This document shows, piece by piece, positions 42,359 through 51,688 of a DNA stretch of 64,000 bases (positions within the stretch are counted from its first letter, which is position 1; each line of letters begins with the position of its first letter). The stretch lies in assembly GCF_000255455.1 (NCBI RefSeq), contig NZ_JH621252.1, positions 21,358 through 85,357 on the forward strand, read 5' to 3'. The notes under the pieces were generated by a model. The model saw nothing but the letters and a program-made list of their open reading frames with translations, was not told the DNA's origin and made no database searches. Source of the stretch: Aquimarina agarilytica ZC1. GTDB taxonomy: Bacteria; Bacteroidota; Bacteroidia; Flavobacteriales; Flavobacteriaceae. Made by a program: the position numbers and the translations under genes.

Positions 42359-43120
42359 ATGATTCACATTCAAAATGTAACCAAGCAATACACGCTAACC
42401 AAAAAGCAGCAAAAGGAATTACAAGCAAATACAAACTCCATAAATGCAGTTAATGAGGTGTCAATTTATTGTAAACCAGGTCGTGTATTTTCATTATTGG
42501 GTCCAAATGGTGCTGGTAAAACCACACTTTTACGTATGGTCGCTACTATTTTAAAACCTACTTCGGGCTCTATTTTGGTGAATGATAAAAATACCGTTAA
42601 GCAAGCACAGGGTGTACAAAAATCAATTGGTTTTTTAACCGGCTCCACCAATTTATATGACCGGCTTACTCCAGCTGAAACCGTAAGCTATTTTGGTCAA
42701 TTACATGGCATGCCCAAAGAACAGCTTAAAAAACGCACTCATTTATTATTTGATCAATTGGATATTCATAAATTTTCCTCCAAACGCATTAGCCAGTTAT
42801 CTACGGGGATGAAACAACGAGTATCCATTGCCCGAAGCATGATTCATGATCCCGATGTAGTTATTTTTGACGAACCCACATCTGGGCTTGATATTGTGAG
42901 TGCCAATAGCATTATAACACTTATAAAAGAATGTAAAGAAGCCGGAAAAACAATTATTTTTTCATCACACATTATGAGCGAAGTCGATTTACTTTGTGAT
43001 GATTTAGCCATCATTAATCATGGTAGAATCATTTACAATGATACCATGGATAGTTTTAGAACACAAAGTACTGGACAATCACTCACCGAAGCTTTTATCA
43101 CAACTGTTAACGCAAATTAA
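42359..43120 (+). CDS. ABC transporter ATP-binding protein (NatA-like)
   Basis: I chose ATG 42359 (MIHIQNVTKQYTLTKKQ); a TTG 20 codons upstream adds a non-homologous stretch. The 253 residues have Walker A GPNGAGKTT, the signature QLSTGMKQR, Walker B VVIFDEPTSGLD and the switch His in SSHIMSE. The closest recognised type is NatA, the ATPase of a sodium or drug exporter, which fits the NatB-like permease gene 26 bases downstream. The substrate is not certain. Confidence 0.9.
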   Translation: MIHIQNVTKQYTLTKKQQKELQANTNSINAVNEVSIYCKPGRVFSLLGPNGAGKTTLLRMVATILKPTSGSILVNDKNTVKQAQGVQKSIGFLTGSTNLYDRLTPAETVSYFGQLHGMPKEQLKKRTHLLFDQLDIHKFSSKRISQLSTGMKQRVSIARSMIHDPDVVIFDEPTSGLDIVSANSIITLIKECKEAGKTIIFSSHIMSEVDLLCDDLAIINHGRIIYNDTMDSFRTQSTGQSLTEAFITTVNAN

Positions 43121-43146
43121 GCCACTCAACAACACAAAACCAACTT

Positions 43147-44319
43147 ATGAAAACCGTATTTACTGTACTTAAAAAAGAACTTACTTGCCAGTTACGTGAT
43201 AAAAGAACCTTGAAAAGCATGCTTATTTCTGCACTAGCTATTCCATTATTACTTTTTGCAGTATTTAAAATTGAAAGTAGTTTTATTAATAAAGAGAATA
43301 ACAAACAATTAAACATAACTTTTATAGGCGCACATGCTGAAATTTTAAAAAATGAGTTTACAACCAAAGCTTTTAAAATAAAGAAAAATCACAACTTAGT
43401 TTCAGCCTTAGATGCCTTACATAAGGATAGCTTAGATGCTGTTATAGAAACCAATGCCGATTATTTAAAAAATATAGATTCCCTAAAAACAAGTACGATC
43501 AATGTTTATCATAAATCGGAATCTCCTATTGTATTTCAAAAAATTTCGCAACAGATAGAAACCTTAAAAGCGACATTACTTAGCAAAAGACTCACCCAAC
43601 TAAACATCGATCAAAAAGTATTACATCCAATAGCAATTAAAGGTATAGACCTCACCTCGGATCAAGAAAAATTTGGACAACTAATTGGCGGTTTTCTTCC
43701 TTATATATTTATCATTATTTGTTTTTTGGGTTGCCTATATCCTTCCATTGACTTAATTACTGGCGAAAAAGAAAAAGGTACCGTTGAAACCCTATTAAGT
43801 TCACCCGCATCACGATTTCATATCCTTTTAGGAAAAATTTTATGTATTTCTTTAATGGGATTAACCTTGGCTACACTTTCTGTTACGGGAATATTTATTG
43901 GCATCAAATTTATTAATGAAATTCCTGTGGAAATTACCGAAATGTTACATCAAATTTTAAGCCTTAAATTTCTTGCAATGCTATTTGCCATGCTGGTTCC
44001 GTTAAGTCTATTTTTTGCAGGTTTACTCACTGCGCTTATAGTAAAAGCAAAAACCTTTAAAGAAGCTCAAAGTATTGCCACTCCCGTAAATATGCTTGTA
44101 ATTTTCCCTGCTATGATGGCTTTATTACCTGGTGTTGAATTGAATTGGAATACTGTTTTTATACCCATCCTTAATTTAGCTTTAGCTACTAAGGAAATAA
44201 TTGCGGGCACTATTCAAATCTCGCATTATTTTGCCATACTTTTGTCACTTATTATTTTAGCCTTAGCAACACTTTATTATAGTTATAAACAATACAATAA
44301 GGAATCTATGGTGTTGTAA
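43147..44319 (+). CDS. ABC transporter permease (NatB-like)
   Basis: The 390 residues carry one N-terminal membrane helix (about 25-42), a large extracytoplasmic domain (about 50-175), and a C-terminal block of five or six helices (about 178-382). The family motif DLITGEKEKGTVETLLSSPASR (about 201-222) lies between them and is typical of ABC-2 permeases of the NatB/YhaP group. With the ATPase upstream it would form a two-gene exporter. recX starts 10 bases after the stop and is probably co-transcribed. Confidence 0.9.
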   Translation: MKTVFTVLKKELTCQLRDKRTLKSMLISALAIPLLLFAVFKIESSFINKENNKQLNITFIGAHAEILKNEFTTKAFKIKKNHNLVSALDALHKDSLDAVIETNADYLKNIDSLKTSTINVYHKSESPIVFQKISQQIETLKATLLSKRLTQLNIDQKVLHPIAIKGIDLTSDQEKFGQLIGGFLPYIFIIICFLGCLYPSIDLITGEKEKGTVETLLSSPASRFHILLGKILCISLMGLTLATLSVTGIFIGIKFINEIPVEITEMLHQILSLKFLAMLFAMLVPLSLFFAGLLTALIVKAKTFKEAQSIATPVNMLVIFPAMMALLPGVELNWNTVFIPILNLALATKEIIAGTIQISHYFAILLSLIILALATLYYSYKQYNKESMVL

Positions 44320-44329
44320 TAAATCATAA

Positions 44330-44818
44330 ATGTTTACACCAAAAAAATCAACCACTTACCCCGAAGCTAAAAAAAAGCTTGAGCATTATTGTGCTTATCA
44401 AGAGCGTTGTCATTGGGAAGTGGAACAAAAACTCAACGAGTTTCATTTGATTCCAGAGGCTAGGGAAAAAATTATTATTCACCTTATTGAGCATAAATTT
44501 TTAAATGAAACGCGTTTTTCGCAAAGTTTTGCTCGCGGAAAATTTATCAATAAACACTGGGGGAAACTCCGCATAACCCGTGAACTGAAATTGCGCAAAA
44601 TTTCTGCCTACAATATCAAAAAAGGGCTTCAAGAAATTAATGATACTGATTACTTCAACTCATTTTCTGCGTTAAGCGAAAAAAAATGGAATAGCTTAAA
44701 AAACGAACCTGTCACCAAAGCAAAACAAAAGTTTATTAGCTATATGCAATATCGTGGTTGGGAAAATCACTTGATTTTCGAAAAACTAGATCAACTGATT
44801 AATATTGAGAAGTTATAA
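44330..44818 (+). CDS. recX: Regulatory protein RecX
   Basis: A 162-residue protein made of three-helix RecX repeats. Recognisable are AKKKLEHYCAYQERCHWEVEQKL, HLIEHKFLNETRFSQSFARGKFINKHWGKLRITRELKLRKIS and the terminal FISYMQYRGWENHLIFEKL. RecX binds RecA filaments and limits their activity. Here it is not next to recA but follows the ABC exporter genes, an arrangement without obvious functional meaning. Confidence 0.9.
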   Translation: MFTPKKSTTYPEAKKKLEHYCAYQERCHWEVEQKLNEFHLIPEAREKIIIHLIEHKFLNETRFSQSFARGKFINKHWGKLRITRELKLRKISAYNIKKGLQEINDTDYFNSFSALSEKKWNSLKNEPVTKAKQKFISYMQYRGWENHLIFEKLDQLINIEKL

Positions 44819-45037
44819 TAATTTTTATTCCTGTAAAAAAGTTGAAGGAACTATTGGATCGGAAACTTATAATGGAAAAAAAATTAAATTACTTTTAAAA
44901 GTTGCTCAGTAGATACTGATAATAAATTTGTTGTAATTTCTACTACTTGTTCCACAAAGACTAGTTCAATTACTCTAATCTCATCGTCTAGCTTAAATCC
45001 AGAAGCACAAAACTGTTTGTGTTTTTTTGAAAACAAT

Positions 45038-45078
45038 AAAAAATCCAAGACTTGAAATAAATCAAGCCTTGGATTTTT
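45038..45078. terminator. Bidirectional terminator between recX and the VCBS lipoprotein gene
   Basis: AAAAATCCAAGACTTG pairs with CAAGCCTTGGATTTTT with one mismatch around an 8-base loop. Both flanks are A/T runs, so it can stop transcripts from either side. Confidence 0.82.
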
Positions 45079-45085
45079 AAATTTT

Positions 45086-46276
45086 TTAAAAAGTAGAAGT
45101 AGTTACTTTTGCTCCTGCATTTGAAAAGCCTACAATATCAGCTTTACCATCACCATTTACATCATTAACTACTCTAGGATGTTGACCAGTTGTCCAACCG
45201 CCTGCACGAGGAGAATAATGTCTTATCCACAATATTTGATTACCAAAACTATTTCCTGTCGATAATGAAACCCTTACTCCTTCTTCTGCAAAACCAACAA
45301 TATCAGCCTTTCCATCTCCATTTACATCCGCAACCATCCTTGGGTTTCTATTAACTCTCCAACCGCCTGCATTTTGCGCATATTCTCTTATCCATAATTT
45401 TGGAGTTCCAAAACTATTTCCTGTTGACAATGAAACCCTTACTCCCTCATTAGCAAAACCAACAATATCAGCCTTTCCATCTCCATTTACATCTGCTAAA
45501 ACTCTAGGATGATTACCCGTTGTCCACCCACCAGCTCTAATTGCAAAATCTCTAATCCACAACTTAGGTGCGCTAAAACTACTACCTGTTGACAATGAGA
45601 CCCTTACTCCTTCTTCTGCAAAACCAACAATATCAGCCTTCCCATCTCCATTTACATCAGCAACCTCTCTCGGGTTTCTATCTACTCTCCATCCACCATA
45701 TTCTTGAGCATATTCTCTGATCCATAATCTAGGGCTCCCAAAACTATTCCCCGTTGATAATGAAACCCTTACTCCTTCATTAGCAAAACCAATAACATCT
45801 GCCTTTCCATCTCCATTCACATCTGCAACTTTCCTTACATGTCTATCAATTCTCCAACCGCCTGCATATTGAGCATATTCCCTAATCCATAACTTTTGAG
45901 GGTTAAATTTACTTCCTGTAGATAATGATACTCTTACTCCTTCATTAGCAAAACCAATAACATCTGCCTTTCCATCTCCATTCACATCTGCAACTTCTCT
46001 TGGATGTCCCAAAAGCTCTCCATCTTCGACTTTAAAAGGGGTTAGATTCCCTTCCCCATCTGAAAGTAAAATACTTGTATCTCTACCCCTTTCAGATACG
46101 ACCCATCCTTGATCTTGACCATACTCTCTAATCCATAATGGTGGATTTGAACTATTATTAATTAATTTAGATTCTTTAATTCCATTGAATGTTTCTGCTT
46201 CTTGAATAGCTTCCCCCTTTTCACAAGAAATTAATAGTAAATAAAGTACTGGTAATGTAAATAATTTGATTTTCAT
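45086..46276 (-). CDS. VCBS/FG-GAP repeat lipoprotein
   Basis: I chose ATG 46276, which gives the lipoprotein signal MKIKLFTLPVLYLLLISC. After a degenerate N-terminal unit, six 55-residue repeats follow. Each begins LWIREYAQ-like, continues GGW..R..R.VA, then DVNGDGKAD, a calcium-binding DxNxDGxxD loop, and VGFAxEGVRVSLSTG. The repeats are also close to identical at DNA level with a 165-base period, so they expand or convert easily. Such proteins form beta-propeller-like surface structures that bind carbohydrates or other proteins. No C-terminal sorting domain is present; anchoring is through the lipid. A terminator lies just after the stop. Confidence 0.83.
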   Translation of the reverse strand: MKIKLFTLPVLYLLLISCEKGEAIQEAETFNGIKESKLINNSSNPPLWIREYGQDQGWVVSERGRDTSILLSDGEGNLTPFKVEDGELLGHPREVADVNGDGKADVIGFANEGVRVSLSTGSKFNPQKLWIREYAQYAGGWRIDRHVRKVADVNGDGKADVIGFANEGVRVSLSTGNSFGSPRLWIREYAQEYGGWRVDRNPREVADVNGDGKADIVGFAEEGVRVSLSTGSSFSAPKLWIRDFAIRAGGWTTGNHPRVLADVNGDGKADIVGFANEGVRVSLSTGNSFGTPKLWIREYAQNAGGWRVNRNPRMVADVNGDGKADIVGFAEEGVRVSLSTGNSFGNQILWIRHYSPRAGGWTTGQHPRVVNDVNGDGKADIVGFSNAGAKVTTSTF

Positions 46277-46644
46277 TCTTAATTCTTTTAAAAAATTATG
46301 CGTTAATAACATCTAATTTATCATTTTAAAAAAAAACAACCACCTACTAGTGTTACCATTACATTAACAATTCCAATGTGTCTTTTTTTAATCTTTAATT
46401 ATTGAAATCCAATATATTTAAACTAAAAGCATTATTATTCTAATCGATTTCACTTAAAAAATAGATTTCCACAGTTTTTTGTAGACAAATTCCACAAAAA
46501 TCTACAATAGTATTCCATTCATTAATTTCAAAAAAATCTTAAAACACTACATATCAACGCATTTTAAAACTATTCGAATTAATGGCACAATTATTCCTTT
46601 ATTCTTAATACAAATTATTTTAAAACATATAAAACTCATTAAAA
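46277..46644. other. Divergent intergenic region
   Basis: This AT-rich DNA separates the leftward repeat lipoprotein gene from the rightward small secreted protein gene. No ORF, RNA gene or convincing repeat was seen. Confidence 0.4.
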
Positions 46645-46956
46645 ATGAAAAAGTCAATTTTATTACCGGTAGTAGCATTAGGATTATTAGTTTCAACACA
46701 AGCAATGAATGCGCAAGAAGCAACAGCTGAAGTAGCTGCTACAGAAGTAGTCGCACAAGATGATATGGTTGTGGTTTCTATCGAAGATTTACCTGAAGCA
46801 GTTAAAGCTGCCGTAGCTAAAGATTATGCAGGCATGACAATTGCCGAAGCACTTACTACTAAGGATGCATCAAAATTCAAATTAGTATTAATCAAAGAAG
46901 GTAGCGACGGTACTACAGTACTTTGTGATGCAGAAGGAAACTGGATTACCGAATAA
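46645..46956 (+). CDS. Small secreted protein of unknown function (PepSY-like tail)
   Basis: A 103-residue protein with a signal peptide (about 1-23, ending MNAQ), an Ala/Glu/Val-rich spacer and a compact C-terminal domain. The pattern EDLPEAVKAAVAKDYAGMTIAEALTT, a VLIKEG strand and VLCDAEGNWI resemble the helix-strand layout of PepSY-like periplasmic proteins of Bacteroidota, though the match is by eye only. It is a single-gene unit closed by a strong terminator, which suggests high expression. Confidence 0.7.
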   Translation: MKKSILLPVVALGLLVSTQAMNAQEATAEVAATEVVAQDDMVVVSIEDLPEAVKAAVAKDYAGMTIAEALTTKDASKFKLVLIKEGSDGTTVLCDAEGNWITE

Positions 46957-46995
46957 CACTAGTTATTATATATATCAAATTTTGTTTAGTTAGTC

Positions 46996-47031
46996 AAAAA
47001 AAGAGCATTTTTTTCAAATGCTCTTTTTTTT
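46996..47031. terminator. Bidirectional terminator
   Basis: AAAAAAAGAGCATTT pairs with AAATGCTCTTTTTTT around a 5-base loop. The long A and T runs on the two sides let it serve both the small secreted protein gene and the convergent CAP gene. Confidence 0.88.
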
Positions 47032-47055
47032 ATTTATTGACAACTCTAATTAGTG

Positions 47056-47727
47056 TTATCTTTTTTGTCCAAAAATCTGAGTCCAATAATTTCCAGATTT
47101 TCCTATTCCCATTTCGTTTACATTTGGATTCAGCATATTTTGTCTATGCCCCGGACTATCTCTCCACAAACCAAAAACTTGTTCTGTACCAAAAGCCTGA
47201 GCTATATTTTCTCCCGTGGCAAATCCTTGATAATTTTCTCTTTTAGTACGTTGACTAAAACTAGAACCATCTTTACCTCTATGATCAAAATATCTATTAT
47301 CATTCATATCCTTTGAATGTTTAAATGCTGCAGTATTTAACGCATTATTTAAAACCACAGGTTTTACTCCTGCATTTTTTCTTAATTGATTCACCAATTT
47401 AAGCATTTCCTGTGCTTCACTCGTATTACTATCAACAACAGGATTATTTACAACAGGAGGAGTCGTTGGTTTCGGTACAGGCTTTGACGGCACTGGAACT
47501 GGTTTCGTTACTGGTTTTGGTGGTACTGGAGCTGGCTCCGGTTTTGTTACTGGCTTTCCTTCCGGTTTAGGAGTATTGGGTTCTCCATTCGGTTTTTCAG
47601 GAACTTGCTGCTCAGTATTTGGATCCTCTACCGGATCCTTTTTTGTGACAAAATCACCCTCTAAAGGTTCTGTGACACAAGAAACAAACATAGTTAATAC
47701 AGTAAGAAAAATTAATCTTAATTTCAT
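47056..47727 (-). CDS. CAP-domain lipoprotein with Pro/Lys-rich linker
   Basis: I chose ATG 47727, the start of the lipoprotein signal MKLRLIFLTVLTMFVSC. A low-complexity linker rich in Pro, Lys and Glu (about 30-95, PKPVTKPVPVPSKPVPKP) could thread through peptidoglycan or the envelope. The C-terminal CAP (SCP/PR-1) domain follows (about 105-224): LVNQLRKNAGVKPV, the His in AFKHSKDMNDN, GENIAQAFG and SPGHRQNMLNPN. Bacterial CAP proteins have no agreed catalytic activity. It is a single-gene unit. Confidence 0.87.
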   Translation of the reverse strand: MKLRLIFLTVLTMFVSCVTEPLEGDFVTKKDPVEDPNTEQQVPEKPNGEPNTPKPEGKPVTKPEPAPVPPKPVTKPVPVPSKPVPKPTTPPVVNNPVVDSNTSEAQEMLKLVNQLRKNAGVKPVVLNNALNTAAFKHSKDMNDNRYFDHRGKDGSSFSQRTKRENYQGFATGENIAQAFGTEQVFGLWRDSPGHRQNMLNPNVNEMGIGKSGNYWTQIFGQKR

Positions 47728-47995
47728 AGCAGCAAGTGACTGAAAGTTATACATATTGTTGAGCAAATTAGTTGTGCTTTTGTGATTAACGAAGAATGAC
47801 AAACCCATAGTATGGATACTAGAATTTACTTACAATATCTTGCCCAGAATATATACACCGTCTCGTGATCATTTTATTTTGCATATTTCTCACTAAAAGC
47901 AACAAAAAATAAACGAATCTAAGAAGCTCATTTTAACTAAAAAATGGGATAGCTTCATTTATTTCATAATAAGTTTCATGACCACCTAAAAATTG

Positions 47996-48003
47996 TAAAT
48001 TTG
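47996..48003 (+). promoter_or_regulatory. -7 box of leuS
   Basis: TAAATTTG fully matches the TANNTTTG consensus, with TTTC rather than TTG 22 bases upstream as a weak -33 element. It predicts a leader of roughly 70 bases. Confidence 0.55.
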
Positions 48004-48016
48004 CAAAAAAATCAAT

Positions 48017-48061
48017 TACCTCAAAATAAATAGCATTGAGGTATTAGCCCCTCTGTGAGGG
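48017..48061 (+). promoter_or_regulatory. Two hairpins in the leuS leader
   Basis: TACCTCA (48017-48023) pairs with TGAGGTA (48037-48043), and CCCTC pairs with GAGGG across TGT (48048-48061). The second ends 16 bases before the leuS start codon. They could influence translation of leuS; no known riboswitch class was recognised. Confidence 0.35.
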
Positions 48062-48077
48062 ATTCAAAATTCAATTC

Positions 48078-51032
48078 ATGAACTACGATTTTAACGCCAT
48101 CGAATCCAAATGGCAAGCATATTGGGAGCAAAACCAAACTTTTAAAGCAAGTAACACTAGCAGCAAACCAAAATACTACACACTGGATATGTTTCCCTAT
48201 CCTTCGGGAGCTGGGTTACACGTTGGACATCCGCTAGGCTATATAGCTAGTGATATTTATGCCCGCTACAAACGCCACCAAGGCTTTAATGTATTACATC
48301 CACAAGGTTACGATTCCTTTGGACTACCCGCAGAACAATATGCCATACAAACGGGGCAACACCCAGCCTTAACTACTCAAACTAATATTACGCGTTACCG
48401 CGAACAATTGGACAAAATAGGCTTTTCATTTGATTGGAGTCGCGAAGTACAAACAAGTAGCCCCGAATATTACAAATGGACACAATGGATTTTTGGTGAG
48501 TTATTCAATTCGTGGTATAATATTGACACCAATAAAGCAGAAGCTATTGATACGCTTGTCGCGAAGTTTGAAACCAGTGGAAATACAAAGGTAAATGCCA
48601 TATGTGATGAAGATATTGAAATATTTTCTGAAATAGAATGGAAAGTTTTTCCAACAAAAAAACAACAAGAAATACTATTACAATACCGTTTGGCCTATTT
48701 AGCCGAAACGGAAGTAAACTGGTGTCCAGTTTTAGGAACCGTTTTAGCAAACGATGAAATTGTTAATGGCGTTTCCGAACGCGGTAGTCACCCAGTTGTA
48801 CGCAAAAAAATGACGCAATGGAGCATGCGAATTTCTGCCTATGCCGAACGTATGCTTCAAGGATTGCAAGGCCTTGATTGGACCGAAAGTATTAAAGAAA
48901 CACAACGTAACTGGATTGGGAAATCGGTAGGAGCTTCCGTTACGTTTGATGTGCAAGATATTGATGCAAAAATTGAAGTATTTACCACTCGACCTGATAC
49001 CATTTTTGGTGTAAGTTTTATGACGATTGCACCAGAGCACCCTTTAGTGTCCAAAATTACCACTCCAAAAAATAAAGAAGCCGTAGAAGCTTACCTTAAA
49101 GCTACTGCAAAACGTAGTGAGCGTGAGCGTATGGCCGATGTTAAAACCATTTCGGGGGTATTTACAGGTAGTTATGCCGAGCATCCTATTAGCAAAAAAC
49201 GCATCCCTATTTGGATTGGCGATTATGTGTTAGCAAGCTATGGTACTGGAGCAGTCATGGCGGTACCATGTGGTGATCAACGCGATCATGATTTTGCTAC
49301 TCATTTTGATATTCCGATCATTAATATTTTTAAGAATGTTGATGTGACTACTGAAGCTTATACCGATAAGGTAAATGCCGTTATTGCAAATTCAGATTTT
49401 TTAGATGGTTTATCACCAAAAGAAGCCACTAAAGTATTGATCAAAACATTAGAATCTTTAGGTTGCGGTCAAGGAAAAACAAACTACCGTTTGCGTGATG
49501 CTGTTTTTAGTCGTCAGCGCTACTGGGGTGAACCTTTTCCTATTTATTATGTGGATGGCATGCCGCAGCTTATTGACACCCAACATTTACCTATCAATTT
49601 ACCCGAAGTAGAAAAATATTTACCTACCGAAGAAGGAGAACCACCTTTGGGTAGAGCCACTACTTGGGCTTGGGATATTGAAAATAATGAAGTTGTTTCT
49701 AATGAAAAAATAAATCACACTAGTGTATTTCCTTTAGAATTAAATACCATGCCGGGTTGGGCAGGTAGTTCCTGGTATTTATTCCGCTACATGGATGCAC
49801 AAAATGATACCGAATTCGCTTCCGCGGAAGCTTTACAGTATTGGAAAAATGTAGACTTATATGTAGGAGGTAGTGAGCACGGAACAGGACATTTATTATA
49901 CAGTCGTTTTTGGACAAAATTTTTACACGACCGTGGTTTCCTTACCGTAGAAGAACCTTTCCAAAAAATGATCAACCAAGGGATGATCTTAGGAACTTCT
50001 GCTTTTGTATATAAGGCCTTAGCTTTTGTAAAAACAGGATGTAGTCTTGATGATGGTAGTGCCGAAGATCTTACTAAAAAGATTCCTTCAATTTTTGTTT
50101 CAAAAAATGCATTTACATCCGATGACGAATTTGAGGAAGTCGTACTAAACTATTTAATAGACAATAAAATTATAAGCAGTTTAGATACCGACATCTTAAC
50201 CATTGCCAAAAGTCCTATTCACAGTGATGTTTCTTTTGTAAACGCATCTGACGAGCTTGACATAGAAGCTTTTAAAAACTGGAGAGCTGATTTTAAAGAG
50301 GCTCAATTTATTTTAAAAGACGGCAAATACATTGTGGGTCGCGAGGTGGAAAAAATGTCGAAATCAAAATTCAACGTAGTTAATCCCGATGATATTTGCG
50401 AGCAATACGGTGCCGATACTTTACGCTTATATGAAATGTTTTTAGGCCCCTTAGAGCAAGCTAAACCTTGGAACACCGCTGGTATTACTGGGGTACATAA
50501 TTTCCTTAAAAAATTATGGAAATTATATATGGGCGAAAATGGGGTGAAATTCACCGATGCTGCTCCTACCAAGGATAATTTAAAAACACTACATAAAACC
50601 ATCAAAAAAGTAGTTGAGGATATCGAAAACTTTTCTTTCAATACCTCTGTAAGTACTTTTATGATAGCAGTAAACGAATTGAGCGCTCAAAAATGTACTA
50701 GTAAAGAAATACTACAGCCTCTGGCTATTTTAATTTCGCCATATGCACCACATATTGCTGAAGAATTATGGAGTTTATTAGGAAATATCGAATCTATTTC
50801 AACAGCTACATTCCCTGTATTTGAGGCTTCTCATTTAGTAGAAAGCGCTAAAGAATATCCTGTTTCATTTAATGGAAAAATGCGTTTTAAACTCGAATTA
50901 CCATTAGATATGAGTAAAGACGACATTGAAAAAGTAGTCATGGCTCATGAAAAAACACAAAAACAATTAGATGGACGTACGCCTAAAAAAGTAATTATTG
51001 TTCCCGGAAAAATTATAAATATAGTTGGTTAA
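48078..51032 (+). CDS. leuS: Leucyl-tRNA synthetase
   Basis: A class I synthetase of 984 residues. The HIGH motif appears as PSGAGLHVGHPLGY (about 42-55), the editing domain is present (TTRPDTIFGVSFM, and the downstream GTGAVMAVPCGDQRD), and the KMSKS motif is VEKMSKSKFNVV. The length exceeds that of the E. coli enzyme because of two insertions, about residues 150-205 and 645-755, which are common to Bacteroidota enzymes. Its stop overlaps the start of a SemiSWEET gene by one base. Confidence 0.97.
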   Translation: MNYDFNAIESKWQAYWEQNQTFKASNTSSKPKYYTLDMFPYPSGAGLHVGHPLGYIASDIYARYKRHQGFNVLHPQGYDSFGLPAEQYAIQTGQHPALTTQTNITRYREQLDKIGFSFDWSREVQTSSPEYYKWTQWIFGELFNSWYNIDTNKAEAIDTLVAKFETSGNTKVNAICDEDIEIFSEIEWKVFPTKKQQEILLQYRLAYLAETEVNWCPVLGTVLANDEIVNGVSERGSHPVVRKKMTQWSMRISAYAERMLQGLQGLDWTESIKETQRNWIGKSVGASVTFDVQDIDAKIEVFTTRPDTIFGVSFMTIAPEHPLVSKITTPKNKEAVEAYLKATAKRSERERMADVKTISGVFTGSYAEHPISKKRIPIWIGDYVLASYGTGAVMAVPCGDQRDHDFATHFDIPIINIFKNVDVTTEAYTDKVNAVIANSDFLDGLSPKEATKVLIKTLESLGCGQGKTNYRLRDAVFSRQRYWGEPFPIYYVDGMPQLIDTQHLPINLPEVEKYLPTEEGEPPLGRATTWAWDIENNEVVSNEKINHTSVFPLELNTMPGWAGSSWYLFRYMDAQNDTEFASAEALQYWKNVDLYVGGSEHGTGHLLYSRFWTKFLHDRGFLTVEEPFQKMINQGMILGTSAFVYKALAFVKTGCSLDDGSAEDLTKKIPSIFVSKNAFTSDDEFEEVVLNYLIDNKIISSLDTDILTIAKSPIHSDVSFVNASDELDIEAFKNWRADFKEAQFILKDGKYIVGREVEKMSKSKFNVVNPDDICEQYGADTLRLYEMFLGPLEQAKPWNTAGITGVHNFLKKLWKLYMGENGVKFTDAAPTKDNLKTLHKTIKKVVEDIENFSFNTSVSTFMIAVNELSAQKCTSKEILQPLAILISPYAPHIAEELWSLLGNIESISTATFPVFEASHLVESAKEYPVSFNGKMRFKLELPLDMSKDDIEKVVMAHEKTQKQLDGRTPKKVIIVPGKIINIVG

Positions 51033-51292
51033 TGCATATGGACATCATTGAAATCATAGGCACTATTGCCGCCATATTAACCACGGGGTCATTTTTACCT
51101 CAGGTATACCAAACTTGGAAAACAAAATCAACCGAGAGCTTATCATTACCTATGTTCTCTATGTTTTTTACAGGGGTATGCTTATGGGTGTATTACGCCT
51201 TTAAAATTGGAAGTACTCCTCTTTTAGTTGCCAATGGCATTACTGCTATTTGTTCTGGAGCACTACTGTATTTTAAATTAAAATACAAATAG
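51032..51292 (+). CDS. SemiSWEET sugar transporter
   Basis: An 86-residue protein with three membrane helices and the half-transporter pattern IGTIAAILTTGSFLPQVYQTWKTKSTESLSLPMF, containing the conserved PQ motif, followed by GVCLWVYYAF. Two copies make a sugar uniporter. It starts in the TAATG overlap with leuS; a second ATG two codons in is also possible. A terminator follows. Confidence 0.9.
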   Translation: MHMDIIEIIGTIAAILTTGSFLPQVYQTWKTKSTESLSLPMFSMFFTGVCLWVYYAFKIGSTPLLVANGITAICSGALLYFKLKYK

Positions 51293-51317
51293 TAGTACGC
51301 TAACAATATTATACCCT

Positions 51318-51368
51318 AATGAGGTTACATTTTAATTGAATCAATAAAATGTAATCTCATTTTTTTTA
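51318..51368 (+). terminator. Terminator of the leuS-SemiSWEET unit
   Basis: AATGAGGTTACATTTT pairs with AAAATGTAATCTCATT with one G-T wobble around a 12-base loop, followed by a run of T. Confidence 0.85.
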
Positions 51369-51672
51369 TAAAATCTAGTAATCAACACTACCAATATCAA
51401 CCTAAAATATTCATCGAACTTAGGCGAATATCTTTTGTCCAAATAATTTTAAAAAAGTCAAATTCTCTTATTTTGCAACTTATAAAGCTAATTTTAAACA
51501 TATAGCGCGCAATAAAAGTCAATATATTCTTAAAATACCCATTAACATTTTGTGTAATTATTTTAGAAAAAAATAATTATTAGACTAAAAATCTGCTTTA
51601 TTAGTAATTTTAAAAGCCCTAATCCTTCAAATTGCCAATAATCAACTTATTACTCCATTAAAAATGTTAAAT

Positions 51673-51688
51673 AGCCTATTAATAGGCT
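51673..51688. promoter_or_regulatory. Perfect palindrome before ald, candidate operator
   Basis: AGCCTATTAATAGGCT is a 16-bp perfect palindrome with no loop, 43 bases before the start codon of alanine dehydrogenase. A dimeric repressor or activator such as an Lrp-type protein could bind there. Confidence 0.4.

Larger units (their letters stand above)
47728..48077. other. Intergenic region upstream of leuS
   Basis: The region holds the promoter of leuS (TAAATTTG at 47996-48003) and a 5' leader with two consecutive hairpins (48017-48061). The left part, upstream of the CAP gene, shows nothing recognisable. Confidence 0.5.

Noticed and set aside
45086-46276. Regular repeats that might be a CRISPR array
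   Set aside because: The 165-base units are in frame, code for a repeated calcium-binding protein module and lack alternating unique spacers.
48078-51032. Insertions in leuS as possible inteins or fused domains
   Set aside because: The extra segments lack splicing motifs and match the usual length extension of Bacteroidota leucyl-tRNA synthetases.
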